Part shown: positions 21,869 to 32,714 of the stretch, one piece after another | Layout of the letters: each line of letters starts with the position of its first letter | How positions within the stretch are numbered: the stretch's first letter is position 1 | From: Mastigias papua | Taxonomy: Eukaryota; Cnidaria; Scyphozoa; Rhizostomeae; Mastigiidae | NCBI GenBank assembly: GCA_964019165.1 | Contig: OZ025276.1 | Span: 3,099,840-3,163,839, forward strand | Length of the DNA: 64,000 nucleotides | Reading direction: 5' to 3' | The notes under the pieces: model-generated | Told to the model about the DNA's origin: nothing | What the model saw: only the letters and a program-made list of their open reading frames with translations | The model's database searches: none | Program-made: the position numbers and the translations under genes

Positions 21869-23840
21869 CTACAATACCAGTTTTTGTGGTGCCCGTGTGA
21901 TATTTACACAGGGGTAGTGATACCATCCTATATCACAGTCCATATTGTCACAACAAATCATCCTTCCAAACTCTGGTCTCCTACAGGTACAACAAAGATT
22001 TCTGTTATGTGGTGTCTCCAAATCATTCCTACGTGTCACTAGGTCAGGCAGCATGAATGTCTTGAATTTTGCATCAGCTTTGTTTTCAATGTTGAAATGA
22101 ATTCAGCATTTCTTTGAACAATACAGCTGAGCCCAGCTTTCTCTGCAGGTGAATAAACATAAAAATACCCAAAATCTACACCACACAAGTCAATCTGTAG
22201 TTGTATTTGGTAATAGTATAGGTGATGCTGTTTCATATTGAAGTCTTTGTCAAGAGGAAAGTTTGTATCTTCTTGCCATCCCTCAAATCCATTTTTGCAA
22301 GTAAATGGGCATTTTAATTCAAGAACTGCTTTGCCATAACATGAACAGCTCACAAGTCCATCTGGAGTTGCTCCAAGGAAAGGAGTTTCAGCACTAACCA
22401 CTAATCCAGATTCAGAACAAATAAAATCTTGATGCCTGTCTTTGTGTTCTGATACAAAAGCAAACTTTCCTTTGTTCTCCATGGATTTCCCATACTCTGT
22501 ATATTTTGAAACAAAGGCTGGCTTGTACTGCATAATTGACTTAATAAGAGACTTGCTATTTTGCATTTTTGCAACTCTAAAACACACAGAGGCAGTAACT
22601 CTCCCTGCTCTGTGTATCATCCATGATGGTGCAACAGATTGCTCTTTGGTTATTTCAAAGAGCTGGTCATAACAACTTTGAGAGTTTGTTGCCACATAAT
22701 CATTGCACAATTTGTCTGCAAGTTGAGTCAGCTCTTCCTTTGACAAATTAATACTTGTTGGGTCAAAGATAGCTGTTAATGGCTCTGGCAAGCAGTTCTC
22801 TTCATTTTCACCACCAGAATCTGTTTCACTTCTGTGAGCAGCTTTTTGCCTTCCAGTGCTTGCATGTGAAGCATCCTTGACTTCATAGCATGGTAAGCTG
22901 GTGAAAATTGCAGCCTCTTTATTTATTTCTCATAATGCTTTTAGAGCTTCTTTTGAGAGAGGTTGCTTGCCAACCTCAGGATTAGAGCAGCAGTAATGCC
23001 TGCTATGGGTGATAGATGTTTGAGGCCTGGGTAGAGAACCCTTTCTTGGTCTGGAAAAGTCAATAGAAGACAGAGGAGCAGGAATAACACATTTCTTTGA
23101 AGCTTTCCAAGGACAGAGTAGACTTGTTTTAGCAGTTTGCTCAGTCAGTTGATAATGAGCTGCAGCTTCCAGCTTGAACAGAAGGGCAGCAATATGGCTG
23201 CAAGATGATCCTAATCCTGCCATGCATGACCAGTTTCCAGTAAGCACCCATCCTTCAGACTTATTCAAACAAACCCATGCATTGTATAGCCTTGCTTTAT
23301 TGCCTTGTCTTTGACTAGGAAGTACCTGACAAACAAACATAATAAACCAGTTTCAGCTGCTAAATAAAAGTCAAATGGTTTGAAATAAAGCACATATGAA
23401 GTTAAGCAATCATTGGAACTGAAAATGACTGGGAAATCAAAGCCACGACCAAGAAAGCTGCTAAGTAAAGAGTGAATTAAGTATAGTAACATAAAGTGAA
23501 CTTACTTCAGCTTTGGTGAAACAGAAATCGCTACTTGACGATATATCGTGATAAAAACAATCTTGAACATGCCCACACGTGAAAATATCGAATGCCTCTA
23601 AAGTGTGTATGCTTTCATCTTTTCCTTCGTGTAGACACTTGGTGAATCGATCAAGTAGTCAGCTACATCTCGCCATGAGATCTCAGGTACTTTTGTAACA
23701 TCATCGCTCCATTTATGGTTGGGTAGAACAAATGGATCAGGAAGCCATTTACCACTATCAAGTATTAACTTTGACAGATATTGCGCTAAGTGCTGGGTAT
23801 CCAGCTTTTCAGCATAACGAGAAAACTTGTGCGATGCCAT
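21869..23840 (-). pseudogene. SWIM zinc finger, YqaJ-type nuclease and PHD finger protein (transposon accessory type)
   Basis: Exon 1 starts at ATG 23840 (MASHKFSRYAEKL) and ends at a GTAAGT donor at 23505; an acceptor TTGTCAG lies at 23326, giving a 180-bp intron. Exon 2 has a SWIM-like finger (SCMAGLGSSCSHIAALL) whose first Cys is Trp. A YqaJ/lambda-exonuclease fold follows, with GATPDGLV and VLELKCPF (Asp and ExK catalytic residues kept; about 22370-22310). A PHD-like finger (CTCRRPEFGRMICCDNMDC...WYHYPC) ends the gene. A TGA at 22927 and a frameshift near 22060 break it. YqaJ proteins of this kind accompany ISL2EU-type transposons, and a YqaJ tail also sits next to a THAP transposase at 47 kb. 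Confidence 0.75.
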
Positions 23841-23849
23841 TGTTCATGG

Positions 23850-25020
23850 TATGAAACTCCTTGAAAATGGACAATTGTTCTTGGAACTTTATCACACTCC
23901 TTGACATTTATGAATGGTTACTGCTTACATCATTCAGAGCAATAGAGAATGCAGACAGTTTACAGAAGATCGTACAATTAAACTCGTTATATGCCGAGAA
24001 TTGTTCTGTTTTTGTTATTTTAGGCTTCCTGGGCATTCACGCTTGCGCTATAATATCCTAAGAGAACTATGAGACATCTCCATGCAGCCCATTTAACGTA
24101 TGGATACTCAACTAAACATTGAAAAATACAACAGAAATCATCGGTAGACTTTTTCTTAAAATATAACCTTTTACTTTTCTACTGTTTCAAACATGTAGAA
24201 AACGTTTCATCTCAACATATGGTATCCGTTCGGATGCTTTTGCTATGAAAGTGTACAGATTGTGCTTGACCTAGATTCTTAACAATATACTCAAAGTGAT
24301 CCTACAAGACAAAATGCCAAATGGGATGTTGCATGATACACATAAAAGTAAATATGTATGTCATATTGCGTACGTATTATTCCAGAGTGATGTTTTGCCA
24401 CAATAGTGCAACATGTAGCTCTGTAGACAGCAAATTCCTTCTGCCGAAAACTCCAAGAGGAGTCTAGAATTTCTGTTTTGAGCAATAACAGACTGAACCT
24501 AATCTATCAAGGTATATTGCCATGGCTTCTAGGATCGAGTCATTTGGTCAAAATTTGGCAACTTAAACCTACAAGGTCCCCACTGCAAGCAAATAACCCA
24601 GCAAATTACGTAAATGCTCCAATTTTGAAGTCTTTAGCATAATTTTTCAAACTGTAGCAACCATTTTCGTGCTCTATGAAATGTTGAAAGTTGTTACTAT
24701 ACTTATTTTTTCATCTGCTTCACATTTTGATACCTTTGGAGAAATCACGTTTTCTGTTTAGGTAAAACATACCAAATAGCCATATAGCAGTGCGCAATAA
24801 AGTGACTTTGGCATGTTCAGACTAGAAGAATTTTAGCCTTTTTTCATTTGCAAGGACCAGAGCTTGAAGCACTGTTAACTTTAAAATCATTCTCGCACTT
24901 TTGATAACTCTCAGAGTCCAAATGTAATGCAAACATTAAATTATTACTTTTGTGGCTCTATGTACATACACTAAGAATGTGTATTAATTCGTAATATTTA
25001 TTTGAACATGTCAGAAGACA
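23850..25020 (+). repeat. Non-coding repeat, copy A (truncated at both ends)
   Basis: This roughly 1.17 kb stretch aligns along its length with 54238-55375. Shared blocks include AATAGAGAATGCAGA, ACAGAAGATCGTACAA, CAAGACAAAATGCC and TTAATTCGTAATATTTATTT. It has no ORF of interest. It starts about 10 bp upstream of the YqaJ gene's ATG and lacks the outer inverted ends that copy B keeps. Confidence 0.85.
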
Positions 25021-25197
25021 CCAACTACCCACACTTTCAATTTTCAATCTCAAGTTTAATTTTATTTCAAATAGCCTACATAACAACGGTTATATTCTTC
25101 AACAGCTAAGCGAGATACTAAACTAAACTAAACCAAAAAAATTCAGTTGACTAAAATAAACATAATTCTAAACAATGAACTAAAATAAGGTAGAGCC

Positions 25198-26250
25198 TCA
25201 AGATGGATCAGTAAGAGGTTTATTTATATGTTCGTAGCTGGCAAGCAAACTCGATTCGATTAACTTATAAATTTGGGTACTTATTTCCATCCTGTTTTGT
25301 AACAAATATACAAACTTATCTTTGGAAGTTATAAACATGAAGCTAGATTTTGTTTTTATGATCTCATCGTAAAGGATAGCACAACTTGTCTCATTAATCT
25401 GGCATGTTACAAGACAATGGATTTCATCTTGGGTTACTTTGTACACTGGGCAAATGCGGTCTTTTGGGTCAACTTTAGGTCCTATATACCTTCCAGTCTC
25501 TATTGCTAGCCAATGGTCAGAGAGTCTACATTTACTCACAGCGACTCTTGTCTTTATGTTACTTATATTCATTAAATATTATTCCATAAGGAAATCTTTT
25601 TTTAACAGACTGTATGTTCTTAGTTTTTTTGACTCCTTATGTGCGAGAATGTTGTTTGAATGTAACCGTCTCTTAAACGCAGGATTATAGCATTCAAATA
25701 GGTGTTCAATGTTTTAGTTTGTTCTGAGATACATTGGTGCTCCCAAATGTAGCCAAGTTCATTTCTTTGAAGGATATCCTTCAATATTGAGGTCCATTGT
25801 AGCTGAAAGTTCCTATTGACTATGAACACATTTTTCAGAATTATATTTGATTCATCATCTATAAGTCTTATCCAGTTTTTTATGAAAGATTTAACTCCAG
25901 TCAGCAGGAGAGGCTGTCTGCCTAGCTCAACTCTACAACCAGCATTTGATATGCGCTTGTTACCTTCTAGTAAATGCTTACAAAGTTTAGTGTTCAGGTC
26001 TCAATGGGTTGTTGTCAAGTAGGTGGTACACTAAAGGTCCCCAGAAGTCTGAACCATATGGAAGGATAGGTTTTACTATCAAAGAGTTTCAAAGTTAAAG
26101 CAACATCTGTTTTGAAGTGAAATACTACAAACGCGTATTTCACAATGTGCTCTCCAAAGTGGATTTTTTGACAACTCTGGACTCGCAGATACATGTAAAC
26201 AGCAAAGGCCAAGCTTGTTTTAAAGGCTAATAACATCAAAGGCCAACAAC
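25198..26250 (-). pseudogene. LINE C-terminal relic
   Basis: On the minus strand a region after RT is typical of invertebrate LINEs: a LGYIWEHQ...LRDGYIQ stretch (25829-25620), then SKCRLSDHWLAIETGRY, a Cys cluster DRICPVYKVTQDEIHCLVTC (about 25460-25400) and KFVYLLQN. There is at least one frameshift near 25600. The upstream part to 26250 is badly decayed. RT itself is not recognisable here. Confidence 0.7.
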
Positions 26251-26444
26251 ATCGTCATGGAAGACCACTTTGCTGCACTACTCCAGTCACTTCTTTCAAG
26301 TTTGATTGCATGTCTGCTATTCCAAATAGCTCTTTTTATGATTCAAAGAATAACTGTTAGGAGAAGACAAAGTATACTTTATTCTTCACCATCATGTGCA
26401 AAGTGATATAGACCTTATCGCCAAAGATGGTTTTAGGTTAGACC

Positions 26445-26686
26445 TGTGGTGAATATTGTATGGACACCCAACAGTCACATCACGTGATATATGCACTTAT
26501 ATTATCATTAATAGTAGAGCAATTCAGTTAGTTGAGTTTTGGAGTTGAGTAAGTTGGTTCAGTTAGTTCGTTATTACATTTGAAACATCTCGTTGTCATA
26601 ATCTACCTTAAGCATGAATAGGATCATAGACCTTCCAAGTACGTATCATTACATACATATACATCACATTCACTATTAATACATCA
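26445..26686 (+). repeat. Putative 5' LTR of BEL-C
   Basis: A 242-bp stretch TGTGGTGAATATTG...TACATCA lies directly upstream of TTTTTGGTGCTGTGACCCGG, a tRNA primer-binding site of the same kind as in the other retrotransposons here. The left edge is chosen by TG and is uncertain because no partner LTR is visible. Confidence 0.5.
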
Positions 26687-26859
26687 TTTTTGGTGCTGTG
26701 ACCCGGGAAGGTAGCTATAATGGAGAAAGACACTCACCAAAAATGTATACTTACACGAAATGGACATCATCTGGTATTAAGGAATCATGGTTCTAAGGCC
26801 AGAATCCTGTTGCCATCACCCAGTGGGAAATAACAAAGGAATCGAGACCACATTTGGAG

Positions 26860-27889
26860 GCTGTCAAAAAGCTTAGCAGTCCTGTACTGCTTCCAGCAAC
26901 AAATGAACTCTCGTCCAACATAACCATAGCTCATACAATAGAAACTTGAGCTATTTTAGTTGAGAAAGAAGATGAGATCAACATTGCTCTTCATGACTTT
27001 TGGGAGTATGACACAATCGGTATCGACACTGAAACACTTCATGTTTATAGCAAAGACTTAGATGCCCTCAGAGACAACAGTGAATGTAACGATTATGAAG
27101 GTAAATACAAACTTTTGCTGCCACTGGAGGAGAATCATTTGCTTATCAATGCTAAGTACAATGGCCTTACATGCTTGGTACATCGCCTGCAAAATAAGCC
27201 TGCAGCATTCCATGACTATAATAAAGGTGTTCAGGAACAGTTAAAGAGAGGCTGTATCATGGATTTGTCATAATAAGTATACACAGATTTACATACACTA
27301 TAATTAGAAATGGATGGTTGATTAACATCAACTCTAAAATGATTTTCTTCATTGTCATTCTTGCTCTGCGATATATTTTTCGGCTGCACTTTCCACCAGA
27401 TGTTCCAATCTCTAAAATCATATTATAGTCCACATATAGAAGCTATTCACATGGATCATCAAATGACAAAACTTTGACTTGTTTTTGATGCTAGCAGTAA
27501 ATGCAAAAATGAAACTAGCTTCAATAAACATCTTGATCCAGGACCACACTTAATGCCTTTAGTATTTGACATTTTATTGCCTTTTCGTGCCCAGAAGGTA
27601 GCGTTAAGTGGAGACTTGGAGCAAGCATTTCTTAATATTTCAGTCAATCCAAGCCACAGAGATTATTTGCACTTTTTATGGCATGACAATGTTTTCACAG
27701 AAAATCTACGGCTAATGTTTGGCCTAGCTAGCTCTCCATTTGTATCAAATGCCACAATTCAACATCATATGCACAAGTATCATGGACTTTACTGCGAGTT
27801 TGTGTTAAAAGTTGAATAATCAGTATGTATCAACGATTTTGCCTCCTCACAAAACTGAGAAGAGCAATGTTTCGAGCTGTATCAAAAAT
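26860..27889 (+). pseudogene. BEL-C pol fragments (RT)
   Basis: Fragments in several frames read as BEL RT: LLPATNELSSNI, EGKYKLLLPLEEN, FHDYNKGVQEQLKRG, then ALSGDLEQAFLNISVNPSHRDYLHFLWHDN (27601-27690) with the catalytic Asp region, GLASSPFVSNATI and a decayed catalytic box (CINDFAS where YVDDFAS-like is expected). Multiple stops and frameshifts; dead. Confidence 0.8.
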
Positions 27890-27892
27890 TTA

Positions 27893-29137
27893 GGCCTAAG
27901 GTAAACGTCGCTCTTCTCATGCGCCGAACCTAATACACTTAGGAGCCATTGTAGAGCAACTGTAGAATGGTGCTTGGTTAGATGTCGCTCCAAATGTGTT
28001 GAACGTAATATTGGATGGAATTGAAGTGAATGAAAATTTTCGTTTCTTAGCAACAAGCATGGCATGATTTGGCAGGCTTCTGAACATAATGGTGCCTAAA
28101 AAGTACTCACAGTTGTTTTGCTGAAAAGGGCCATTGAGGCAAACAGGAGACGTCAGAGAATGCTTCAGTATGGAGTTGCATCTATACTTTTTCCTCGTCG
28201 CAGTCTATATCTAGAAATGTGTCTTCTGTCCTGAAGTGAAATTTGAAATGAAAGTAAAGTGTGTAGTCAGAATGAAATAGACAGTCTCAACAAATAATTG
28301 AAATAAAATAGACAAAGATGCAAAAAAAAACTTGAATATACACTTTTCATGGGTGCACAGAGCCACATATTTTGAGAATGTTGGGAACTTGATCCCTAAC
28401 ACCACCTGGGTACGGGCCTGCTTATGAGTCATACCACTTATTTGACATAACTACATTGTAAAAATCTTGTACAACAAGCATGATGAAAACTACACTGTAA
28501 AACAACTCTCATTTTCTGGGCAGAATGCAGAAATCCATCCAAAAGAACATGTGCACGCATATAGAAAGGAAAGAAGGAACTGCTACAAACCTTGCAGTTG
28601 ATTTTTTTATGACTCTCATTGACAACGTTGCTCTTTCTCGAGAGGGATACTGAGAGGGCTCACAACACTCAGTGCAATAACCTACACTGCGTCCAGCCAG
28701 CCACCCTCTTGTGTCCTCATTTGGCTCCAATGAGCCACACATATTGCAGACAGGGATTCCACAAGATATGCATATGTATTTCGTATCCTTCATACAAGAG
28801 TAGCAAGTAGTGGTTTTTAATGAACAAGATGCCATTTTGCCGCGAACAAATCATTTAGCACCAAATGTTAATAGCTTAGTTTTGCGCATTTTCTGCCTCA
28901 TTTCAGACTGGAATAAGTTATGTTGCTACGTTTGCTAATTTATGCATTAGGTTCGGCTCATAACAGGTGCGACATATAATCCAACGTCGTTCCAGTGTTG
29001 CATAATGCAGCTGAAGCAGTCGCTCCAAACTACTTCTGCTGCAGCTACTTAACATGTCACGTTAAGCGTCGCTCCACTCATGTGCTGAAGTAACTAGTAT
29101 GGTCAGCGCATGAAAAGAGCGACGTTTAACTTAGGCC
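27893..29137. mobile_element. Non-autonomous Harbinger-like DNA transposon with TTA target duplication
   Basis: The inverted ends begin GGCCTAAG(G/T)TAAACGTCGCTCTT and agree at about 30 of 34 positions. TTA lies on both sides (27890-27892 and 29138-29140). Subterminal copies of GTCGCTC followed by an AT-rich spacer and GTTGAA or GCTGA recur at both ends. When the element and one TTA are removed, the interrupted BEL reading frame continues. It encodes no transposase; the only notable ORF is the Cys-rich one at 28509-28835. Confidence 0.85.
28509..28835 (-). CDS. Cys-rich small protein in the Harbinger-like element
   Basis: The 108-codon ORF starts MASCSLKTTTCYSCMKDTK and has the pairs CYSC, CISC, CNMC and CTECC. 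That spacing suggests one or two treble-clef or ribbon-like zinc sites in the first 60 residues. The C-terminus looks like read-through of non-coding sequence, and the coding part may continue by splicing: a GT lies after about residue 85. Function is unknown. It resembles the Cys-rich zinc modules appended to transposon proteins, but I do not recognise the family. Confidence 0.4.
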   Translation of the reverse strand: MASCSLKTTTCYSCMKDTKYICISCGIPVCNMCGSLEPNEDTRGWLAGRSVGYCTECCEPSQYPSRERATLSMRVIKKSTARFVAVPSFLSICVHMFFWMDFCILPRK

Positions 29138-29149
29138 TTAAAGCCATCT

Positions 29150-30690
29150 TTGCTGAAGCTGGATTTATTATGTGTACATGTTAGCCAACAGTCATGGGAA
29201 ATAGCCCAATCCCATATTTCCCGTGCCAATCTATTGCAGGAGTCTGAGTGTGTAGTACCCATTTTATTTATGCAGGCTACAGTAGTAGTATTGTCTCACA
29301 GGAGCTTAATGTGTTTTCTTGGCACTGTTCAACAATGATTTGAGCCCAAAAAGAACTGCAGTAAGGTCCAGGCAGTTTATGTGATGTGAACTCTCCTCAG
29401 GTTTCCACTGTCCTGCTGCTGTTGACTTATGGGTAATAGCCCCCCAAACAGTCTTTGATGCATCTGTAGTTAAAACGGTTGACACACTCCCCAATGCCAG
29501 GAGATTAACAGACAGTGTACTATTATCAATCCACCACTGGATGTCCTGTGCTGCTTGCTGACTCAGAATCATTTCTGCATCAAAATGTCCCCTAGTCTTT
29601 GTAAGAGCACCAATCGTACATTGTTCTACGGATTAATAGTGCAGGGGTCCAAATCTTACACCAGGGAATGCACATGTTATTGTTCCTAGTAACTTGGCAA
29701 CCCGCCTTATTGAAAGTTGTTTAGCAGACAAGATATGCTGACAAAACTCCTTTGTGTTTCGCTTCTTTGAATCTGTCAGCTGCATGGTTTGATATTTTGC
29801 ACCTATAATGAAACCCAAGCATGTGATAACTGCTGCTGGTGTAAAAAGTGAGTTCTCCCGATGTACTATGAACCCCAAACCATCTAATAGCAAAACACAA
29901 GTGTGTGTTGCCATAGCTGTCATCAATAAGTATAAGATTATCAATATATGCCACAATGTTAATGCCAAGCTGTGTCAGGTAAGAGAGAGCTTTAATAGTT
30001 TTGTAAACTTCCTTGGCCCATAAGAAAGGCCATTAGGAAGGCACATAAAACAGAACAGTTTACCCTCATGCACAAATTTTTCTGTTGCTGTCTTTTATGG
30101 GTATTGAGTAGTAGGCATCTTTTAAATCACTTTTTGTCATGTAGCTGTTTTTATGTATGAGGTCTGTAACTGAGTGTTTGTGTCCATCTAAATAGGCATA
30201 AACCTATTTAGATTCTTTAAATTCAGTATGAGTCCAAAGGATCCATCTGATTTTGGCCACAAAAATAGTGGTGAAATGAAGTCTCCTGTCTCATGGAGTC
30301 ACTCTTTGATAACATTTGTCTGGAGTAAATGGCTTATATCTGTATCTATAAATAGTGATTCTTCAGGGGTACATTTTTGTGAGTGCAAATAAAAGTGCTG
30401 ATTAGGAATACTTTCAAACTCTAGTGGCAGCCCTGAGACAGTGGATAATATTTCTGCACCCAGTGTCAGTGCTGACCATGTGCTACGTTTATCTACTATA
30501 CAACCTCCTTTGCACTGTTGTACCTTGTCTCTTAAATACAAAATAAAGGTAGGGGTATTTACCTGTAGTAGACTCATATTTGCTTCCTGTATGGGAGATT
30601 CCACTTGCTGTGGTGGCCCCCAATGTCCCTGTCTAAAATATGACCCTGTCTGTTTTTGGTGCATTGTTCATCTGTCTGACTGCAGTATGG
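29150..30690 (-). mobile_element. DIRS-type retroelement relic B
   Basis: Minus-strand blocks in order are RSTWSALTLGAEILSTVSG (about 30500), LKDAYYSIPI (about 30125), AYIDNLILI at about 29950 (RT catalytic box, usually YIDD), LLDGLGFIVHRENS...LGFIIGAK, RVAKLLGTI, then RNase H with DIQWWIDNS, LTTDASKTVWGA (about 29460) and HHINCLDLTAVLFGLK. A NTTTVACINKMGTTHS segment is near 29270. Frameshifts and a TGA divide it. The recombinase end is missing. Confidence 0.83.
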
Positions 30691-30899
30691 CTACCTCTTA
30701 TGGAGATTTGTTTAGAATGTAGCCTATGTGTCCAATGGTATTAGACACCCGGTAAATGTCCCTAGCTTCTTTAATAGATCTGGGAAGGTCTACACTGATA
30801 GAGCAAACACAAAATGACAACACTGATAGTGAAACACAAAGCCTAGCTATGGTACTGCAATATATACAACGGTAAATGTTGTCCAACACTTTATTTGTA

Positions 30900-31295
30900 T
30901 GAATTGGAATATATAGAATGTGGAAGTAACATGTAGCTTAACAAATGAGCCTGTACAGAATTTGCATATCATTGGATTGTACAGATCACCATCCAAAGTA
31001 CCTTTCCAAGACTTGCTTTCAGCTCTCCAAAAACTTTGCAGTAGTAACATTAAAGGAAGACCAGCAGTGATTTTAGGAGACTTTACTGTTGATATCTTGT
31101 AACAATCATCAAAAAGACACAGTTTGTTGACACATGTGGAAAACCTTGGATACCAGCAGATAATAGCAAAGGCAACAACAGAGTATAGTTCTTTGTTAGA
31201 TCATGCTTATACAAATAGTCCACTTTCTATCAATCATGCAGGAGTTCTTGAATCATATTTTTCTCATCATAAGCCAGTCTTTGTTTGTATCTCAT
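30900..31295 (+). pseudogene. LINE endonuclease (EEP) fragment
   Basis: The sequence reads as the end of an apurinic-like endonuclease of an L2/CR1-type LINE: IIGLYRSPSK, VILGDFTVDIL (31065; usually GDFN), then after a TAA at 31100 TEYSSLLDHAYTNSP (31180) and SHHKPVFV (31265; usually SDH). Two catalytic positions are altered. RT is absent. The fragment could belong to the same family as the LINE at 6.6 kb. Confidence 0.7.
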
Positions 31296-31898
31296 AACTA
31301 TAGCTTGTGTTGTGTAAGAGAGTGTTGCAAATTGTGGTGGTTGAACTTGCTTATTTGTGATATAAGATAAGGGATGATGTTTTCAACAATTTACTTACTC
31401 ATCTACAAAAACAAATTGGTATATAGCTTTCCATTTTTAAGTTTGATGCTTTTAACAAGGGTTAGTGCAGTGGCCTAATACATTCTTGAATAATGTGTCA
31501 TTACTTTGCATAATAGTCATGTTTTGATTTGCTGCCAAGATTTAACTTAAGTGAAATTGAACTGTAGAGTAGCACTGTAAATAATTTCATTATGTGGATA
31601 ATTTTTGGATGTGAACAACCAGTATGCTTACACTAAAAGGAAACAGCATTACAAGTATATTGTTTTAGGTAAGTATAGGTGACAGCTAGTTATATGTTAA
31701 TGAACCATGTGCATAGGATGTTTGCCAAAATGCAATTTTTCATGTAATTTTCCCGTCATGTGCAAAAGCAAGACATTCGGTTGATAAAACAGTTGATTTC
31801 TGACTCCATTCTCCCTTTGCAAGAATATCAGGAGAGTATGCCCTAATCCAAACAACTGTTTTCAATGCTTACTTAACAAAGTATTTATTTTTGTATGT
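31296..31898. other. Unassigned AT-rich spacer
   Basis: No ORF, repeat structure or known family was recognised in these 600 bases. Confidence 0.4.
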
Positions 31899-32600
31899 AT
31901 GGACAAAGTAGAAGGCTATATCCACGATGTTTCTCACTTAGGGAAAGGAGAAACCAAAGCATATTTTGATTTTAAGTTGCAAATGGAGTCACAGACAATT
32001 AGAGGAGTTTGTTTTTCACCCAGCAAAAAGCATTCTTTTGAAGAAATTACCATGAAGAAGTCACCAGTCAAATTGACGAAGTTCATTAGAGACAAAAACA
32101 AGGAGTCAACTGATATCCTTATGAATGAAAGTCATTATGGAAGAGCTTTCCCCAGATGAGATTAGATTTGAACATAAGAGCACACATCCTCAAGAAGACC
32201 TGTGTATTGGACAGCTAAGTAATGTATTGCCAGAGCAGTTGTTGACATTAAAGGCTAAAGTTGTCAACTTACAAAAGGCGGCACAAATAAGCACTCATGC
32301 TGGCGTTGTCTTGACTAAGAGAGAAGCTGTGCTACTAGATCCAACAGGGACAATCACACTTGTTCTCTGGGAGCATGATGTTGATACAAGTGAAAATGGC
32401 ATAACGTACACCATATGGTAATCCTGTAAAAGGAATATCAACTATATTGGAAACAAAAGCATTCCCTGCAGATCTACTACACCCACCAAAGGCAGTGCCA
32501 GATGAAGTAGTCACGGCTTCATTCACTGGTGAAGTAATAGGGGTCCAAAAGTGCGTGCTAAGCACATTGTGCTTCAGATATTCATTTAACAAACCTATGT
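31899..32600 (+). pseudogene. OB-fold (RPA-like) protein fragment
   Basis: Two frames give a continuous protein: MDKVEGYIHDVSHLGKGET, RGVCFSPSKKHSFEE, KSPVKLTKFIRD, then EQLLTLKAKVVNLQKAAQI, KREAVLLDPTGTITLVLWEHDVD and GISTILETKAFP. The pattern of a short strand-rich half with SPSK and PVKLT, followed by a second half with D-x-TGTI-x-L-x-LWE, resembles two tandem OB folds of RPA-like proteins found in multicopy in invertebrate and fish genomes. One frameshift lies near 32120. A ssDNA-binding role is an inference. Confidence 0.45.
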
Positions 32601-32714
32601 AGGTATCAGCATTTTAGCAATAGTGGTAGGACACATGATATGATTCAACTATCTAGTTGTATTATAGGACTGATTGTTTAAAACAATGTATACCTTTGAA
32701 AACATTTTCAGTAG

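Larger units (their letters stand above)
26445..29170 (+). mobile_element. BEL/Pao element, copy C, internally deleted and split
   Basis: A 5' LTR (26445-26686) and primer-binding site are followed within 200 bp by pol sequence; gag and protease are missing. RT pieces run to 27889, are interrupted by a Harbinger-like element (27893-29137), and resume at 29141 for about 30 bp before DIRS sequence takes over. Confidence 0.75.
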
